Positions 52,308 to 61,163 are shown, counted from the first letter of the stretch. The stretch is DNA of 64,000 bases from Bacteroidota bacterium (GCA_023429375.1 JAEYVY010000016.1:196353-260352); one strand, 5' to 3'. Notes: generated by a model from the letters alone, not told the origin. A program made the numbers and translations.

Positions 52308-52964
52308 TCATATTTTTCTTGCGCGAAGCATTTCGCGCTTACCAGGGGGGCCGGGTATTCTTTCAACAGAGAATCCGGCCTCTTTCATCATACGACGTAC
52401 CGTCCCTTTTGCACAATACGTAGTTAAGATTGCTTCCGGGTTCATCTGCGCATATAGTTTATTAAATATTTCTTGATTCCACATTTCCGGTTGTTTGTCC
52501 GGTGCGAAAGCATCAAAATAGACTAAATCTAAATTATCAGGTAATAGAGTAGTATTACTATCTCCTAAAATTTTATGCAGTTTGAATTGGCCTGTAATAA
52601 AACAGTCTTGATTCCATAGAGAGGTATGCAATTTTTGAAATAACTCATTCTCCGAGCCTCCATAATTCAATTTAGCAATAAGTTCAGCATCTAAGGGAAA
52701 TCGTTCAATAGTGAAATATTCAATATGCAGGCGTGGCTTTTCTAGCGTTTCTTTTAAGGTTAAAAATGCATTTAAACCGGTACCAAATCCTATCTCAAAA
52801 ACTCGTATATCTTGTTTTTGTGATTGGCGTAATCCCGATTCTATAAAAACATGCATAGACTCTTGAACAGCACCATTCACTGAATGGTAATGTTCATCCA
52901 TATCAGGCAGAAAAAGTGTGTGACTCCCGTCTGCCGTCAGTTGTAATTTAATTTGTTTTGACAT
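52308..52964 (-). CDS. mnmD: tRNA wobble-uridine methyltransferase MnmD
   Basis: The 218-residue protein has a SAM-binding motif VFEIGFGTGLNAFLTLKE and the DUF752 signature LDLVYFDAFAPDKQPEMWNQ, matching the methyltransferase half of Escherichia coli MnmC. In this class MnmD stands alone and converts nm5(s2)U34 to mnm5(s2)U34 in tRNA. The C-terminal CAKGTVRRMMKEAGFSVERI and GPPGKREMLRARK are also typical. There is no fused FAD oxidase domain, so the preceding oxidase step must be done by another enzyme or bypassed. Confidence 0.93.
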   Translation of the reverse strand: MSKQIKLQLTADGSHTLFLPDMDEHYHSVNGAVQESMHVFIESGLRQSQKQDIRVFEIGFGTGLNAFLTLKETLEKPRLHIEYFTIERFPLDAELIAKLNYGGSENELFQKLHTSLWNQDCFITGQFKLHKILGDSNTTLLPDNLDLVYFDAFAPDKQPEMWNQEIFNKLYAQMNPEAILTTYCAKGTVRRMMKEAGFSVERIPGPPGKREMLRARKI

Positions 52965-52975
52965 AGATTATTATT

Positions 52976-53013
52976 AAAAAGGACCGATAACACGACTGTT
53001 ATCGATCCTTTTT
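52976..53013 (-). terminator. Terminator of the ExbB-ExbD operon
   Basis: AAAAAGGACCGATAACA (52976-52992) pairs with TGTTATCGATCCTTTTT (52997-53013) with one G-U pair and ends in T on the minus strand, 48 bases after the last ExbD stop. Because the arm ends are symmetrical it could also work on the plus strand. Confidence 0.88.
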
Positions 53014-53061
53014 AATCTATTATAAATAATTTACAATTATCCTAATAGTAGTATCCTCTAA

Positions 53062-53535
53062 TTAGAGAGTACTAGAGCGTTTGGTAGCTGAATAACTGAT
53101 TTTTAAAGCATATGCTTCACGAAGGGCCTGCTTAACATCAGTTACAATTCCCATCTTAGTTTGTCTGTCAGCTTTAATTGAAACTGTCATATATGGAGCA
53201 TCTTCTTCTCTCATACTTGATTTTTCCTGAGCAATGTAATCTTCAATCTCAGATACTTCAGCAAATTGGTCATTTAACTGAATACGAGTTTCAGAACCCA
53301 TCTTGTCTCTTAAAGCTACAGTAGGTTGTCCGATATAAATGAAAGTAACCAATGACTTCTTCTCCAATTTTTGAAGTTCAGTCGCTTGAGGTGATTGGAA
53401 AACCACTTTCAAAGTTACTTCACGCATAGTCGTTACCATCATGAAAAAGAACAAAATAGCAAAAACGATATCGGATACTGACGTCATCGTCAACTGTGGG
53501 ACATCACGTTGGACACTTGAACCGAATTTTCCCAT
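53062..53535 (-). CDS. exbD: ExbD/TolR-family biopolymer transport protein (second copy)
   Basis: The 157-residue protein has one N-terminal helix with the conserved membrane aspartate (PQLTMTSVSDIVFAILFFFM, Asp near 22) and a periplasmic domain. In the family this aspartate is part of the proton path. It is the last gene of the four-gene unit, three bases after the first exbD gene. Two ExbD paralogues in one operon are common in Bacteroides, and both may sit in one motor with ExbB. Confidence 0.92.
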   Translation of the reverse strand: MGKFGSSVQRDVPQLTMTSVSDIVFAILFFFMMVTTMREVTLKVVFQSPQATELQKLEKKSLVTFIYIGQPTVALRDKMGSETRIQLNDQFAEVSEIEDYIAQEKSSMREEDAPYMTVSIKADRQTKMGIVTDVKQALREAYALKISYSATKRSSTL

Positions 53536-53537
53536 AA

Positions 53538-54128
53538 TTACTTTCCTCCATAGTTTTTAGGCTCAGCTTCAGATATATTTTGCTTATATATCATCTGAAC
53601 CGCCTTTTGTTGTTCTTCATCTAATTCATCAAAAGTTTTTCCAAACTTTTCCACTGACACATCATTTCTCAATTCATTGTAAGCAGCGACCAATTCGTTC
53701 TGAACATTAATATATGCTTGATATTCTGTTCCACGGTCGTTTTGTAAAGAAATAACATGGTTTTTTGTCACCATCATTGGTCCAAAGAATGGAACATCAA
53801 CTTCAACTTTTTCTGGTTTATGTTCGTCATTATATGGATTTTCAACAAATTCCTTTACAAGCTCCTTCAATTGGCTTACTTCAACAAATTGTCCATTACA
53901 GAGTATCTGATTGTGTGTATTAATCAACACAACCATAAGATTTCTTTTCTTAATGTCAAGATCTGTATTTTTTTGGTCTTTTGGCACAGGAGGTGGCAAA
54001 CGTCTTGCCAACCCCATATCTGTATCCATTGATGTAGTCAATAGGAAGAAGAGTAGAATCATAAATGCAATATCACCACTTGATGTTGTAGTCAAGCCAG
54101 GTAATGCTTTTTTTCTTCTATTAGCCAT
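53538..54128 (-). CDS. exbD: ExbD/TolR-family biopolymer transport protein (first copy)
   Basis: The 196-residue protein has the pattern KALPGLTTTSSGDIAFMILL with the conserved aspartate near residue 19, one helix, and a larger periplasmic domain that is longer than in the second copy. The C-terminal part, EKFGKTFDELDEEQQKAVQM and following, is an extra helical tail. It precedes the shorter ExbD gene by three bases and follows the four-helix protein gene by 16. Confidence 0.92.
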   Translation of the reverse strand: MANRRKKALPGLTTTSSGDIAFMILLFFLLTTSMDTDMGLARRLPPPVPKDQKNTDLDIKKRNLMVVLINTHNQILCNGQFVEVSQLKELVKEFVENPYNDEHKPEKVEVDVPFFGPMMVTKNHVISLQNDRGTEYQAYINVQNELVAAYNELRNDVSVEKFGKTFDELDEEQQKAVQMIYKQNISEAEPKNYGGK

Positions 54129-54144
54129 CTTCTCTCTCCTTTTA

Positions 54145-54615
54145 TTATTTACCTAATGATTTTCTTATATTTCCCCACACGATAACTGCTACTAGAGCAA
54201 CAATCATTGTGTAAATAGAGTATAAGAACATATCACTTGTTTTTAGCCAAAAAGGTACGTTCTCTGTTCCATCATATCCTGGAGAATAAATAGGAGTGTC
54301 GCTACCTAATGAACGAGTAACAACTAAAAGTCCAATCATAAGGACAATAGCACCTAATGAAAGCATTCCAGATTTTGGATCATGCTTTAAGAGCTTGCCC
54401 ATTTGCATAACTGCAAAAATCACAGTCATTCCTAATACTATTCCTAACAATATATACATCCAATACAATAGTACATCTGTATAAACTGGTTCAGGAATTT
54501 CTGCAGCTGGGTCTACCACGCCACCACCATAATATACTCCGAATACAACTAAACTGATTATAATGGCGATGACAAAAAACCAACTGGATATTTTTCTAAT
54601 TTTTGATACGGCCAT
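54145..54615 (-). CDS. Four-helix membrane protein of the ExbB-ExbD operon
   Basis: The 156-residue protein has four predicted helices: WFFVIAIIISLVVFGVYYGG (about 11-31), VLLYWMYILLGIVLGMTVIF (about 48-67), LSLGAIVLMIGLLVVTRSLG (about 85-104) and SIYTMIVALVAVIVWGNI (about 132-150). I recognise no family. It is placed between exbB and exbD with gaps of eight and 16 bases. An accessory membrane subunit of the motor is therefore likely, but this rests on gene order. Confidence 0.75.
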   Translation of the reverse strand: MAVSKIRKISSWFFVIAIIISLVVFGVYYGGGVVDPAAEIPEPVYTDVLLYWMYILLGIVLGMTVIFAVMQMGKLLKHDPKSGMLSLGAIVLMIGLLVVTRSLGSDTPIYSPGYDGTENVPFWLKTSDMFLYSIYTMIVALVAVIVWGNIRKSLGK

Positions 54616-54623
54616 AATTCGAT

Positions 54624-55364
54624 TTATTTTTTGTATTTAAGGTTGTATTTTACAACTAAATCCATGAAAGTAATTGTAGAATCTTCCATCTTATTGATGA
54701 TTGCTTCGAGTTTACTTAGTAGGTAATTGTAAAATAACTGTAGGATAATAGCAGTAACAAGACCGGCAATAGTAGTAATCAAAGCAACCTTCATACCACC
54801 AGCAACAACCGTCGGGCTGATATCACCTACAACCTGAATTTTATCGAACGCCATGATCATACCAACAACAGTACCGATAAATCCAAGAGAAGGAAGGATA
54901 GCGATAAACAAAGTAATCCAAGATAAATTCTTTTCTAATAAACCTGATTGAACAGCACCGTAAGAAGTAACTGATCTTTCAACGGTATCAACATTTTGAT
55001 CAATTCTCATCAAACCTTGGTATACGATAGAAGCAACTGGACCCTTAGTGTCACGAGCAAAAGCTTTTGCTCCTTCAACATCTCCCTTATCAAGAGCTTC
55101 TTCAATATTCTTGAACAATTTAGTAGTATTAACTTCTGCTAAGTTCAAATAAATCACGCGTTCAAGACAGATTGCAAGACCAATGATAAAAGGAACACTG
55201 ATCATACTGTTAAATGTAGCACTACCTTCAATAAAGAGTCTCTTTAATTCATGATGTAAGCCACCTTCAACAGCGCCAGCAGCTGCTGCATCTTGTGCGA
55301 ATGCTACCGTAGAAGTTCCAAGGGCGATAATACCCAAGATTACTTTTGAAAATAAATTTCTCAT
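54624..55364 (-). CDS. exbB: ExbB/MotA/TolQ-family proton channel protein
   Basis: The 246-residue protein begins with a hydrophobic, signal-like segment (MRNLFSKVILGIIALGTSTV, then AFAQ). Then come three helices in the ExbB arrangement: one near 57-76 (ISVPFIIGLAICLERVIYLN), and two later ones with LFIAILPSLGFIGTVVGMIM and KVALITTIAGLVTAIILQLF. The GTVVGMI stretch is the conserved MotA_ExbB core. It converts proton flow into the motion of TonB for outer-membrane receptors such as those at 475 and 42727. It is first in the operon, and tRNA-Ser lies upstream on the same strand. Confidence 0.93.
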   Translation of the reverse strand: MRNLFSKVILGIIALGTSTVAFAQDAAAAGAVEGGLHHELKRLFIEGSATFNSMISVPFIIGLAICLERVIYLNLAEVNTTKLFKNIEEALDKGDVEGAKAFARDTKGPVASIVYQGLMRIDQNVDTVERSVTSYGAVQSGLLEKNLSWITLFIAILPSLGFIGTVVGMIMAFDKIQVVGDISPTVVAGGMKVALITTIAGLVTAIILQLFYNYLLSKLEAIINKMEDSTITFMDLVVKYNLKYKK

Positions 55365-55445
55365 CGTGTGTTTAATTTTAAGATTAATAATTTATTATTT
55401 TTCAGTTTTTATTTAATATTTATTTACATCTCCTTGATAATCTTG

Positions 55446-55533
55446 CGGAGAAAGCGGGATTCGAACCCGCGATACGCTTTAGGCGTATACACGCTTTCCA
55501 GGCGTGCCTCTTCAACCACTCGAGCATCTCTCC
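55446..55533 (-). tRNA. tRNA-Ser, anticodon GGA
   Basis: The minus strand folds into an 88-base class II tRNA. Acceptor arms are GGAGAGA and TTTCTCC (one G-U pair), the anticodon loop CTGGAAA carries GGA, and there is a long variable arm of TACGC and GCGTA. The T-arm is GCGGGTTCGAATCCCGC, and the discriminator base is G. CCA is not encoded (CAA follows). The transcript reads toward the exbB gene 80 bases away. Confidence 0.97.
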
Positions 55534-55649
55534 AAAACGAGCGCAAAATACGAAAAAAAACCACTTGCAAGTTTTTCAGACTACAAATCTATGTTTTTTG
55601 ACGAATATACACACTATATCTCTTTATATTTAATTACTATCTAACAAGA

Positions 55650-56447
55650 TTAATCATAAAATTCTCCAAAATCAAGCGTAGAATATATCTCCTTTGAGTT
55701 TTTTACAATGATTTCAGCAACTTTATCAAATGACAAATTGAATATTTCAGCAATCTTTTGAACGATTTCAAATAAATAAATAGGCTGATTTCGTTTACCC
55801 CGATATGGAACCGGAGGCAAATAAGGTGCATCCGTTTCAACTACTATATCATGAATAGTTGCGGTCTCTTTTAAAACTTCAGGAAGATCTGAATTCTTAT
55901 ATGTGACTATCCCATTGATACCTAATTTGAAGTTAGGGAATGACAACGCTTCTTTTGCTTGCTCTACTGTACCCGAGAAGCTATGAAAAACACCTTTTAG
56001 CTTATCCCGACCTACTTTACTTAGTACTTCAAACACCTCAGGAAAAGCGTTGCGAGTGTGAATAGATACCGGTAAAGACATATCAACACTCCACTTCAAT
56101 TGTTCTTCAAACACAATTTTCTGTTCCTTCACAAAGGTCTTATCCCAATAAAGATCGATTCCTATTTCACCAATTCCTACATAAGGTCGCTTAGACAATA
56201 GACCCTCAATATAGCTTAGTTCTTTAACATAATCAGCATCAACACTTGTAGGATGAAGTCCCATCATGGGATAACAGAAATCCGGAAACTTATCACACAA
56301 GGCATATAAACTTTCAACAGAAGTACTATCTATGTTTGGCAACAATACCGCTAACAGACCAAATTCTCGTGATGCAGATATCAGCTCCTCTCGATCAGAA
56401 TCAAATTCTTCGGCGTAAATATGACAATGGGTATCAATTAGTCTCAT
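55650..56447 (-). CDS. tatD: TatD-family deoxyribonuclease / metal-dependent hydrolase
   Basis: I take the start at MRLIDTHCHIYAEEFDSDRE (56447), which leaves one base after the polyprenyl synthetase stop. The metal-binding motif DTHCHIY is at the N-terminus; other metal ligands lie in IGEIGIDLYW, PVSIHTRNA, GVFHSFSGT and VVETDAPYLPP. The family is a TIM-barrel with nuclease activity; its physiological substrate is not certain. Its length (265 residues) is normal. It is co-transcribed with the gene upstream. Confidence 0.9.
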   Translation of the reverse strand: MRLIDTHCHIYAEEFDSDREELISASREFGLLAVLLPNIDSTSVESLYALCDKFPDFCYPMMGLHPTSVDADYVKELSYIEGLLSKRPYVGIGEIGIDLYWDKTFVKEQKIVFEEQLKWSVDMSLPVSIHTRNAFPEVFEVLSKVGRDKLKGVFHSFSGTVEQAKEALSFPNFKLGINGIVTYKNSDLPEVLKETATIHDIVVETDAPYLPPVPYRGKRNQPIYLFEIVQKIAEIFNLSFDKVAEIIVKNSKEIYSTLDFGEFYD

Positions 56448-56448
56448 A

Positions 56449-57423
56449 TCAATCAACACGCTTCATCAACCTATCACTTATCTCTTTCAAAACGACTAAA
56501 CGTTCACCAGATACGCTAAGATTATTTAGAGAAGCTTTTGCTTTTTCATAATGATATACAATTCGCTGTTCGGTTAATTCTTTAACCCTCAAATCAACAT
56601 ATAGGGAGGAAAAATAAGCGATCTTTTCACTTGCATTGAATTCTTCACGCTCCAACCATCGCATGATTTCTTTTCTCTTCTTTTCGTCAGATCGCTCTAA
56701 AGCATTGATAAGTAAAAACGTCTTTTTGTTACACAAGATATCACCACCTATATTTTTGCCAAATGATTGTACATTTCCAAAAACATCAAGTAAATCATCT
56801 TGCAACTGAAAAGCTAGGCCTAAATCAATTCCATAGTCATACAGAAGATTTGCATCTTTTTCTGGTGCACCACCAATTGTTGCTCCCATCTTTAAGGCAG
56901 TAGCTAAAAGAACAGCCGTCTTGAGTTTTATCATATGAAGATACTCCTGCTCTGTTACATCCAATCGCTGTTCAAACTCCATATCATACTGCTGACCACC
57001 GCATATTTCTAATGCCATATCTGTAAAAAGAGGCAAGATAGTCGGAAGATATTTTATATCTGTCGTTTCTATGAGTTTGTATGAAGCGATCAACATAGCA
57101 TCACCTGATAAAATAGCTGTATTGGGGTTCCATTTTTTATGAACAGTAGGTTTATTCCTACGCATATCTGCTCCATCCATTAAATCATCATGGAGCAAGG
57201 TGAAATTATGAAATACTTCAAGGGCTAATGCGGGCTTAATTGCAGCATTAATATCATCTGCATAGATATTACAGCCAATAAGTGTCAGTGCCGGCCTTAT
57301 TCTTTTTCCACCTAAAGAAAGGATATATTCTATAGGCGTAAATAATGTTTTAGGATCACCAGCAAATGAAATAGATGACAATTCTGCCTCTGTAATTGCC
57401 AATATTGAGTCCAAAGATTCCAT
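56449..57423 (-). CDS. ispB: Polyprenyl (all-trans) diphosphate synthase
   Basis: The 324-residue isoprenyl chain-elongating enzyme has both aspartate-rich motifs: FTLLHDDLMDGADMRRNKPT (first DDxxD, near 80) and LAFQLQDDLLDVFGNVQSFG (second, near 208). GGKRIRPALTLI binds the diphosphate. Such enzymes make the side chain of menaquinone or related lipids by adding isopentenyl units. The product length cannot be read reliably. It lies between tonB (terminator between) and tatD. Confidence 0.88.
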   Translation of the reverse strand: MESLDSILAITEAELSSISFAGDPKTLFTPIEYILSLGGKRIRPALTLIGCNIYADDINAAIKPALALEVFHNFTLLHDDLMDGADMRRNKPTVHKKWNPNTAILSGDAMLIASYKLIETTDIKYLPTILPLFTDMALEICGGQQYDMEFEQRLDVTEQEYLHMIKLKTAVLLATALKMGATIGGAPEKDANLLYDYGIDLGLAFQLQDDLLDVFGNVQSFGKNIGGDILCNKKTFLLINALERSDEKKRKEIMRWLEREEFNASEKIAYFSSLYVDLRVKELTEQRIVYHYEKAKASLNNLSVSGERLVVLKEISDRLMKRVD

Positions 57424-57443
57424 CCCTATATTTTTACTTAATT

Positions 57444-57468
57444 AAAAAAGGCTGCATTAAGCAGCTCT
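57444..57468 (-). terminator. tonB terminator
   Basis: GCTGC (57451-57455) pairs with GCAGC (57461-57465), with further weak pairs, followed on the minus strand by CTTTTTTAAT. It lies about 15 bases after the tonB stop and only 20 bases before the next gene, so read-through to ispB is possible. Confidence 0.72.
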
Positions 57469-57482
57469 TCTTTTATTTTGTA

Positions 57483-58175
57483 TTACTGTAATCTAAATGT
57501 GATAGGCACAGTATATTTTACACGCACAGGCTTTCCTCGTTGTTTACCAGGAGTCCACTTAGGCATGGTGTTAATCACACGAAGTGCTTCTTTATCCAAA
57601 GATGGGTCTACACCTCTGACAACTTCAGCATCAACAACAGTACCGTCACGATTAACAACGAATGAACAAATCACACGTCCTTGGATTCCGTTTTCTTGTG
57701 CAATCACAGGATATTTAATCCCTTTATTAATGAATTCTAAAAGCTTAGCTTCACCACCAGGGAATTTAGGCATCTCTTCTACGACAGTAAAAATCTGTTG
57801 CGCAGACTCTTCTTCCTCTTCAACTACGGCAGGAGCTACATAAGTTTGTACTTGAGCTTCACGTTGTGTGTCTTCAGAACTCAAAAGTTCTTGTTGATCT
57901 AAATCAACATCATCTTCCACAACATTTAGCACCTCAGTTACTACCTGGGCAGGAGGAGGAGGAGGAGGAGGAGTCTTAACTTCTTCAACTCTTGTAATTT
58001 CGATTTCTTCTTCAGCAATGATATCAGCAATTCCCTCCACCTTTACGGCATTTACTTCTCGGGTACCCCATTCAAAGCCTACGAATAGAGCAGAAAGACC
58101 GACAACAAATCCCATAAGGACGCTAAGGAATTTACCTCCTTCCAAGCTTGCCTTCTTCGATTTTTTTACTTCCAT
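57483..58175 (-). CDS. tonB: Energy transducer TonB
   Basis: I place the start at MEVKKSKKASLEGGKFLSVL (58175; 230 residues); the ATG 45 bases upstream would add an untypical tail. A single helix (about 15-35) is followed by a Pro-rich stretch (KTPPPPPPPAQVVT) and an acidic linker. The TonB C-terminal domain (about 138-230) has EEMPKFPGGEAKLLEFINKG, YPVIAQENGIQGRVICSFVV and MPKWTPGKQRGKPVRVKYTV. It transmits proton-motive energy from ExbB-ExbD to outer-membrane receptors. The helix and linker fit an inner-membrane anchor spanning the periplasm. Confidence 0.95.
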   Translation of the reverse strand: MEVKKSKKASLEGGKFLSVLMGFVVGLSALFVGFEWGTREVNAVKVEGIADIIAEEEIEITRVEEVKTPPPPPPPAQVVTEVLNVVEDDVDLDQQELLSSEDTQREAQVQTYVAPAVVEEEEESAQQIFTVVEEMPKFPGGEAKLLEFINKGIKYPVIAQENGIQGRVICSFVVNRDGTVVDAEVVRGVDPSLDKEALRVINTMPKWTPGKQRGKPVRVKYTVPITFRLQ

Positions 58176-58209
58176 ATAATTATAATGTTTTACGTGTTTT
58201 CCAATGTGA

Positions 58210-58217
58210 CAAAAATA
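58210..58217 (-). promoter_or_regulatory. -7 box before tonB
   Basis: The minus strand reads TATTTTTG (TAnnTTTG), 34 bases before the chosen tonB start, supporting that start over the upstream ATG. The remaining plus-strand gap to porQ (58218-58524) holds only a weak AT-rich hairpin near 58321-58342. Confidence 0.5.
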
Positions 58218-58524
58218 CAAATTATTTTATATCAACCTTTATAAAAGGAAAAATACTTATTCATTTTTGCATTTTTAAGTCGATTCAATAAAAATTAAAT
58301 TACTTCATATACCTTTTCATCCTTTTTATCGTTAATAAAAGGCAGGTATATGCATGTAATATCAGCATTTTAAAATGTAAAGTAATATCTTTTTTTTAAA
58401 TAAATCATTATCAAACTGTCGAATTTTCCATTTCAATGAATAATCAATTCATAAAAACATAAACTAAAGAATAAAATACAGACTGAATAATGATTAATAG
58501 AATCAGAGAATTCCACGAAATGAG

Positions 58525-58532
58525 TACCTTTG
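58525..58532 (+). promoter_or_regulatory. porQ promoter -7 box
   Basis: TACCTTTG matches TAnnTTTG exactly, 19 bases before the porQ start codon. It gives a very short leader of about 10-15 bases. Confidence 0.6.
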
Positions 58533-58551
58533 GTTCGATTTTAGACAAACT

Positions 58552-59544
58552 ATGAGACATATAATTTTATTGCTAATTATTTCCACATTTTCATCTTTTC
58601 TGATGGCACAAGAAGGCGAAGAAGTCTTCGGATTTCTGCGTTATCCGACTTCTGTCAGGGCTAATGCCCTTGGGGGCAATTCCGTTTCGCTTATCGAAAG
58701 AGACCCCTCGTTGGTTTTCCATAACCCTGGTATTCTTGGGACAGAAATGGATGGAATGATTAATATAAACTACATGAATTACATTTCTGATATAAATGTA
58801 GGAAGTGCAATATTCACTAAAGCGAGTGGTGAGCGAGGAGCTTGGGGCATTGGGGCCAGCTTTATCAGCTATGGGAATTTCAAGCAAACATCAATCAATA
58901 ATGATCAAGAAGGCTCATTCACAGCAAAAGACATCAATTTTACGGCTTTATATGGATATGACTTATCCGAAAGGTGGCGAGGAGGATTAGCAATCAAATT
59001 TTTATATTCTACATTTGAACGCTATTCGGCATTTGGACTATGTGCAGATGCCGGGTTGAGTTATTTCAATCCAGATAAGGAGTTTTCTTTTGGTTTTACC
59101 TTTAAAAATTTGGGAGCCCAATTGAAAAGCTATACAGATGAACGTCATCGACTGCCTTGGGATATCCAAATAGGGGCGACAAAGAAATTAGAAAATGCTC
59201 CAATCCGATTATCTGTAACAGCCATGTACTTGAATAAATGGGAAATAAATTACCTGGACAAGGTCAATCTTGATTATAAAAACACATTCTTTAAAACACT
59301 GACCAGACACCTTTTATTCGGGGTTGAGTACATTCCTTCGGAAAATGTATGGCTTGGATTAGGTTTTAATCCAAAGACAAACCAGGATATGGCTTTAGAA
59401 ACAGGGAATAAATTAGGAGGCTTTTCTTTTGGCGGAGGAATCAGAATCAACAAATTTGATGTATCTGCTTCTGTTGCCAAGTATCATCCATCGGCTACCT
59501 CTCTCATGATTAGCATTTCTACAACACTGGACGATTTTAAATAA
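58552..59544 (+). CDS. porQ: PorQ-like outer-membrane protein (type IX secretion system protein PorQ)
   Basis: The 330-residue protein has a signal peptide (about 1-19, ending FLMAQ). The PorV/PorQ-type N-terminus is FGFLRYPTSVRANALGGNSV, followed by DPSLVFHNPGILG. A barrel of many strands continues to the end (LGGFSFGGGIRINKFDVSAS, then HPSATSLMISISTTL). PorQ is linked to type IX secretion in Porphyromonas, but most Bacteroides lack the full system. No other por gene is seen in this window, except the distantly PorT-like barrel at 47519. It leads a unit with cmk and ispH; 12 bases separate it from cmk. Confidence 0.88.
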   Translation: MRHIILLLIISTFSSFLMAQEGEEVFGFLRYPTSVRANALGGNSVSLIERDPSLVFHNPGILGTEMDGMININYMNYISDINVGSAIFTKASGERGAWGIGASFISYGNFKQTSINNDQEGSFTAKDINFTALYGYDLSERWRGGLAIKFLYSTFERYSAFGLCADAGLSYFNPDKEFSFGFTFKNLGAQLKSYTDERHRLPWDIQIGATKKLENAPIRLSVTAMYLNKWEINYLDKVNLDYKNTFFKTLTRHLLFGVEYIPSENVWLGLGFNPKTNQDMALETGNKLGGFSFGGGIRINKFDVSASVAKYHPSATSLMISISTTLDDFK

Positions 59545-59556
59545 ACACGATAGATA

Positions 59557-60246
59557 ATGAAAAAAATAGTGATCGCAATTGATGGCTTTTCATCAAGTGG
59601 GAAAAGCACAATGGCTAAAGATCTTGCAAAAACAATCGGGTATACCTATATAGATACAGGGGCAATGTACCGTGCTGTCACCCTTTATTGCCTGACTAAC
59701 GGAATCATTACAGATAAAGGAATAGACAATGACCGGTTACAGGCTGAAATTAATAGTATAAACATCGATTTCAGACTTAATAAGGAGACTGGAAAACCGG
59801 AAACTTATCTTAATGGGGTCAACGTTGAACAAGATATTCGTAAAATGGAGGTAGCCAATTGGGTCAGTCCGATTGCAGCCATCGGTTTTGTAAGACGGGC
59901 TTTGGTTGAGCTGCAGCAGAAAATGGGAGAACAAAAAGGCATAGTTATGGACGGGAGAGATATAGGAACTGTTGTCTTTCCTCATGCTGAACTTAAATTA
60001 TTCATAACAGCTAGTCCTGAAGTAAGAGCCCAACGCCGGGTGGATGAACTTAGAGCCAAAGGTGAGCAAGTATCCTATGAAGAAGTTTTAGCAAATATTA
60101 AGTCAAGAGACCATATCGACTCTACCAGAAAAGAAAGCCCTCTAAGACAGGCTCCTGATGCAATAGTTCTGGATAATTCGAATATGACCATTGATGAACA
60201 AAAGGCGTGGCTCCTTGTTCAATATAAAAAAGCAATCGAAGGTTGA
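59557..60246 (+). CDS. cmk: Cytidylate kinase
   Basis: The 229-residue enzyme phosphorylates CMP and dCMP. It has the P-loop GFSSSGKSTMAKDLAKTIG (about 9-27), the DTGAMYRAVTLYCL substrate segment, GRDIGTVVFPHAELKLFITA and the lid region RRVDELRAKGEQVSYEEVLA. Length agrees with Escherichia coli cmk (227). It sits 12 bases after porQ and 41 bases before ispH. Confidence 0.96.
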   Translation: MKKIVIAIDGFSSSGKSTMAKDLAKTIGYTYIDTGAMYRAVTLYCLTNGIITDKGIDNDRLQAEINSINIDFRLNKETGKPETYLNGVNVEQDIRKMEVANWVSPIAAIGFVRRALVELQQKMGEQKGIVMDGRDIGTVVFPHAELKLFITASPEVRAQRRVDELRAKGEQVSYEEVLANIKSRDHIDSTRKESPLRQAPDAIVLDNSNMTIDEQKAWLLVQYKKAIEG

Positions 60247-60287
60247 CAGACATTGTTGCTTGTGATTGCGTGTAACACTTAAAAGTC

Positions 60288-61163
60288 ATGATAGAAGTTG
60301 AGATAGATAACGGTTCTGGTTTTTGCTTTGGCGTTGTAAACGCTATAAAAAGTGCAGAAAAGGAACTAAAAGAGTCAAAAGACGATTTATATTGTCTTGG
60401 CGATATAGTACATAACAATCAAGAAGTAGAACGATTAAAAGCCGATGGGCTTCATTCAATCGAACACGAAGACCTGACTCGATTACAAGGAAAGAAAGTA
60501 TTATTACGTGCTCACGGCGAACCCCCTTCAACATATCAGATAGCAAAAGAAAATAATATAACTATTATTGATGCTACTTGTCCTGTTGTTATTCGCCTAC
60601 AACAACGAATAAAAAAATGCTATACAGAAACACGTACTCAAGATGCCCAAATTGTTATTTACGGGAAGAAGGGTCATGCTGAAGTAAACGGACTTGTTGG
60701 TCAAACAGAAGGGAATGCTATCGTAATAGAAAAAGTGGAGGATCTTGCTACGCTGGATTTCAATCGGGATATATACCTCTTTTCACAAACCACCAAACCT
60801 CTGGATGGGTTTCATGGAATTATTGAAGAAATTCGTTCGACCATATCTCCAGAGGCAAAATTTACCTACTATGACACGATATGCCGACAGGTAACCAATC
60901 GTATGCCTAACATCAAACAGTTCGCATCCAATCATGATTGGATTTATTTTGTGGCAGGTAAAAAAAGCTCGAACGGGAAAGTTCTGTTTGAAGAGTGCAA
61001 AAAAGCAAACCCAAATACATTATTCGTTTCAGATGCAGACGAAATAACGGAACCTCTTCCTAAAGGGATTAAGACAGTAGGTGTTTGTGGAGCCACATCT
61101 ACTCCAAAATGGCAGATGGAAGCTGTTGCTGCTCGTGTGCGTGAATTGAACAAGAACGAGTGA
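60288..61163 (+). CDS. ispH: 4-hydroxy-3-methylbut-2-enyl diphosphate reductase
   Basis: The 291-residue iron-sulfur enzyme performs the last step of the MEP pathway, giving IPP and DMAPP. Three cysteines for the cluster are visible: GSGFCFGVVNAIKSAEKEL (near 13), DATCPVVIRLQQRI (near 97) and YYDTICRQVTNR (near 196). The conserved LRAHGEPPS and the C-terminal GVCGATSTPKWQMEAVA are also present. It supplies the C5 units used by the polyprenyl synthase at 56449. The motif VGVCGATSTP differs from the usual TAGAS(S/T)P, but the pattern is close. Confidence 0.95.
   Translation: MIEVEIDNGSGFCFGVVNAIKSAEKELKESKDDLYCLGDIVHNNQEVERLKADGLHSIEHEDLTRLQGKKVLLRAHGEPPSTYQIAKENNITIIDATCPVVIRLQQRIKKCYTETRTQDAQIVIYGKKGHAEVNGLVGQTEGNAIVIEKVEDLATLDFNRDIYLFSQTTKPLDGFHGIIEEIRSTISPEAKFTYYDTICRQVTNRMPNIKQFASNHDWIYFVAGKKSSNGKVLFEECKKANPNTLFVSDADEITEPLPKGIKTVGVCGATSTPKWQMEAVAARVRELNKNE

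Noticed and set aside
55368..55601. Open frame on the plus strand reading through the tRNA-Ser region
   Set aside because: It is antisense to a well-folded tRNA gene and starts in an AT-rich spacer; composition is not protein-like.
57953..57973. GGA triplet run that looks like a microsatellite
   Set aside because: It is the reverse strand of proline codons in the Pro-rich linker of TonB, expected there.
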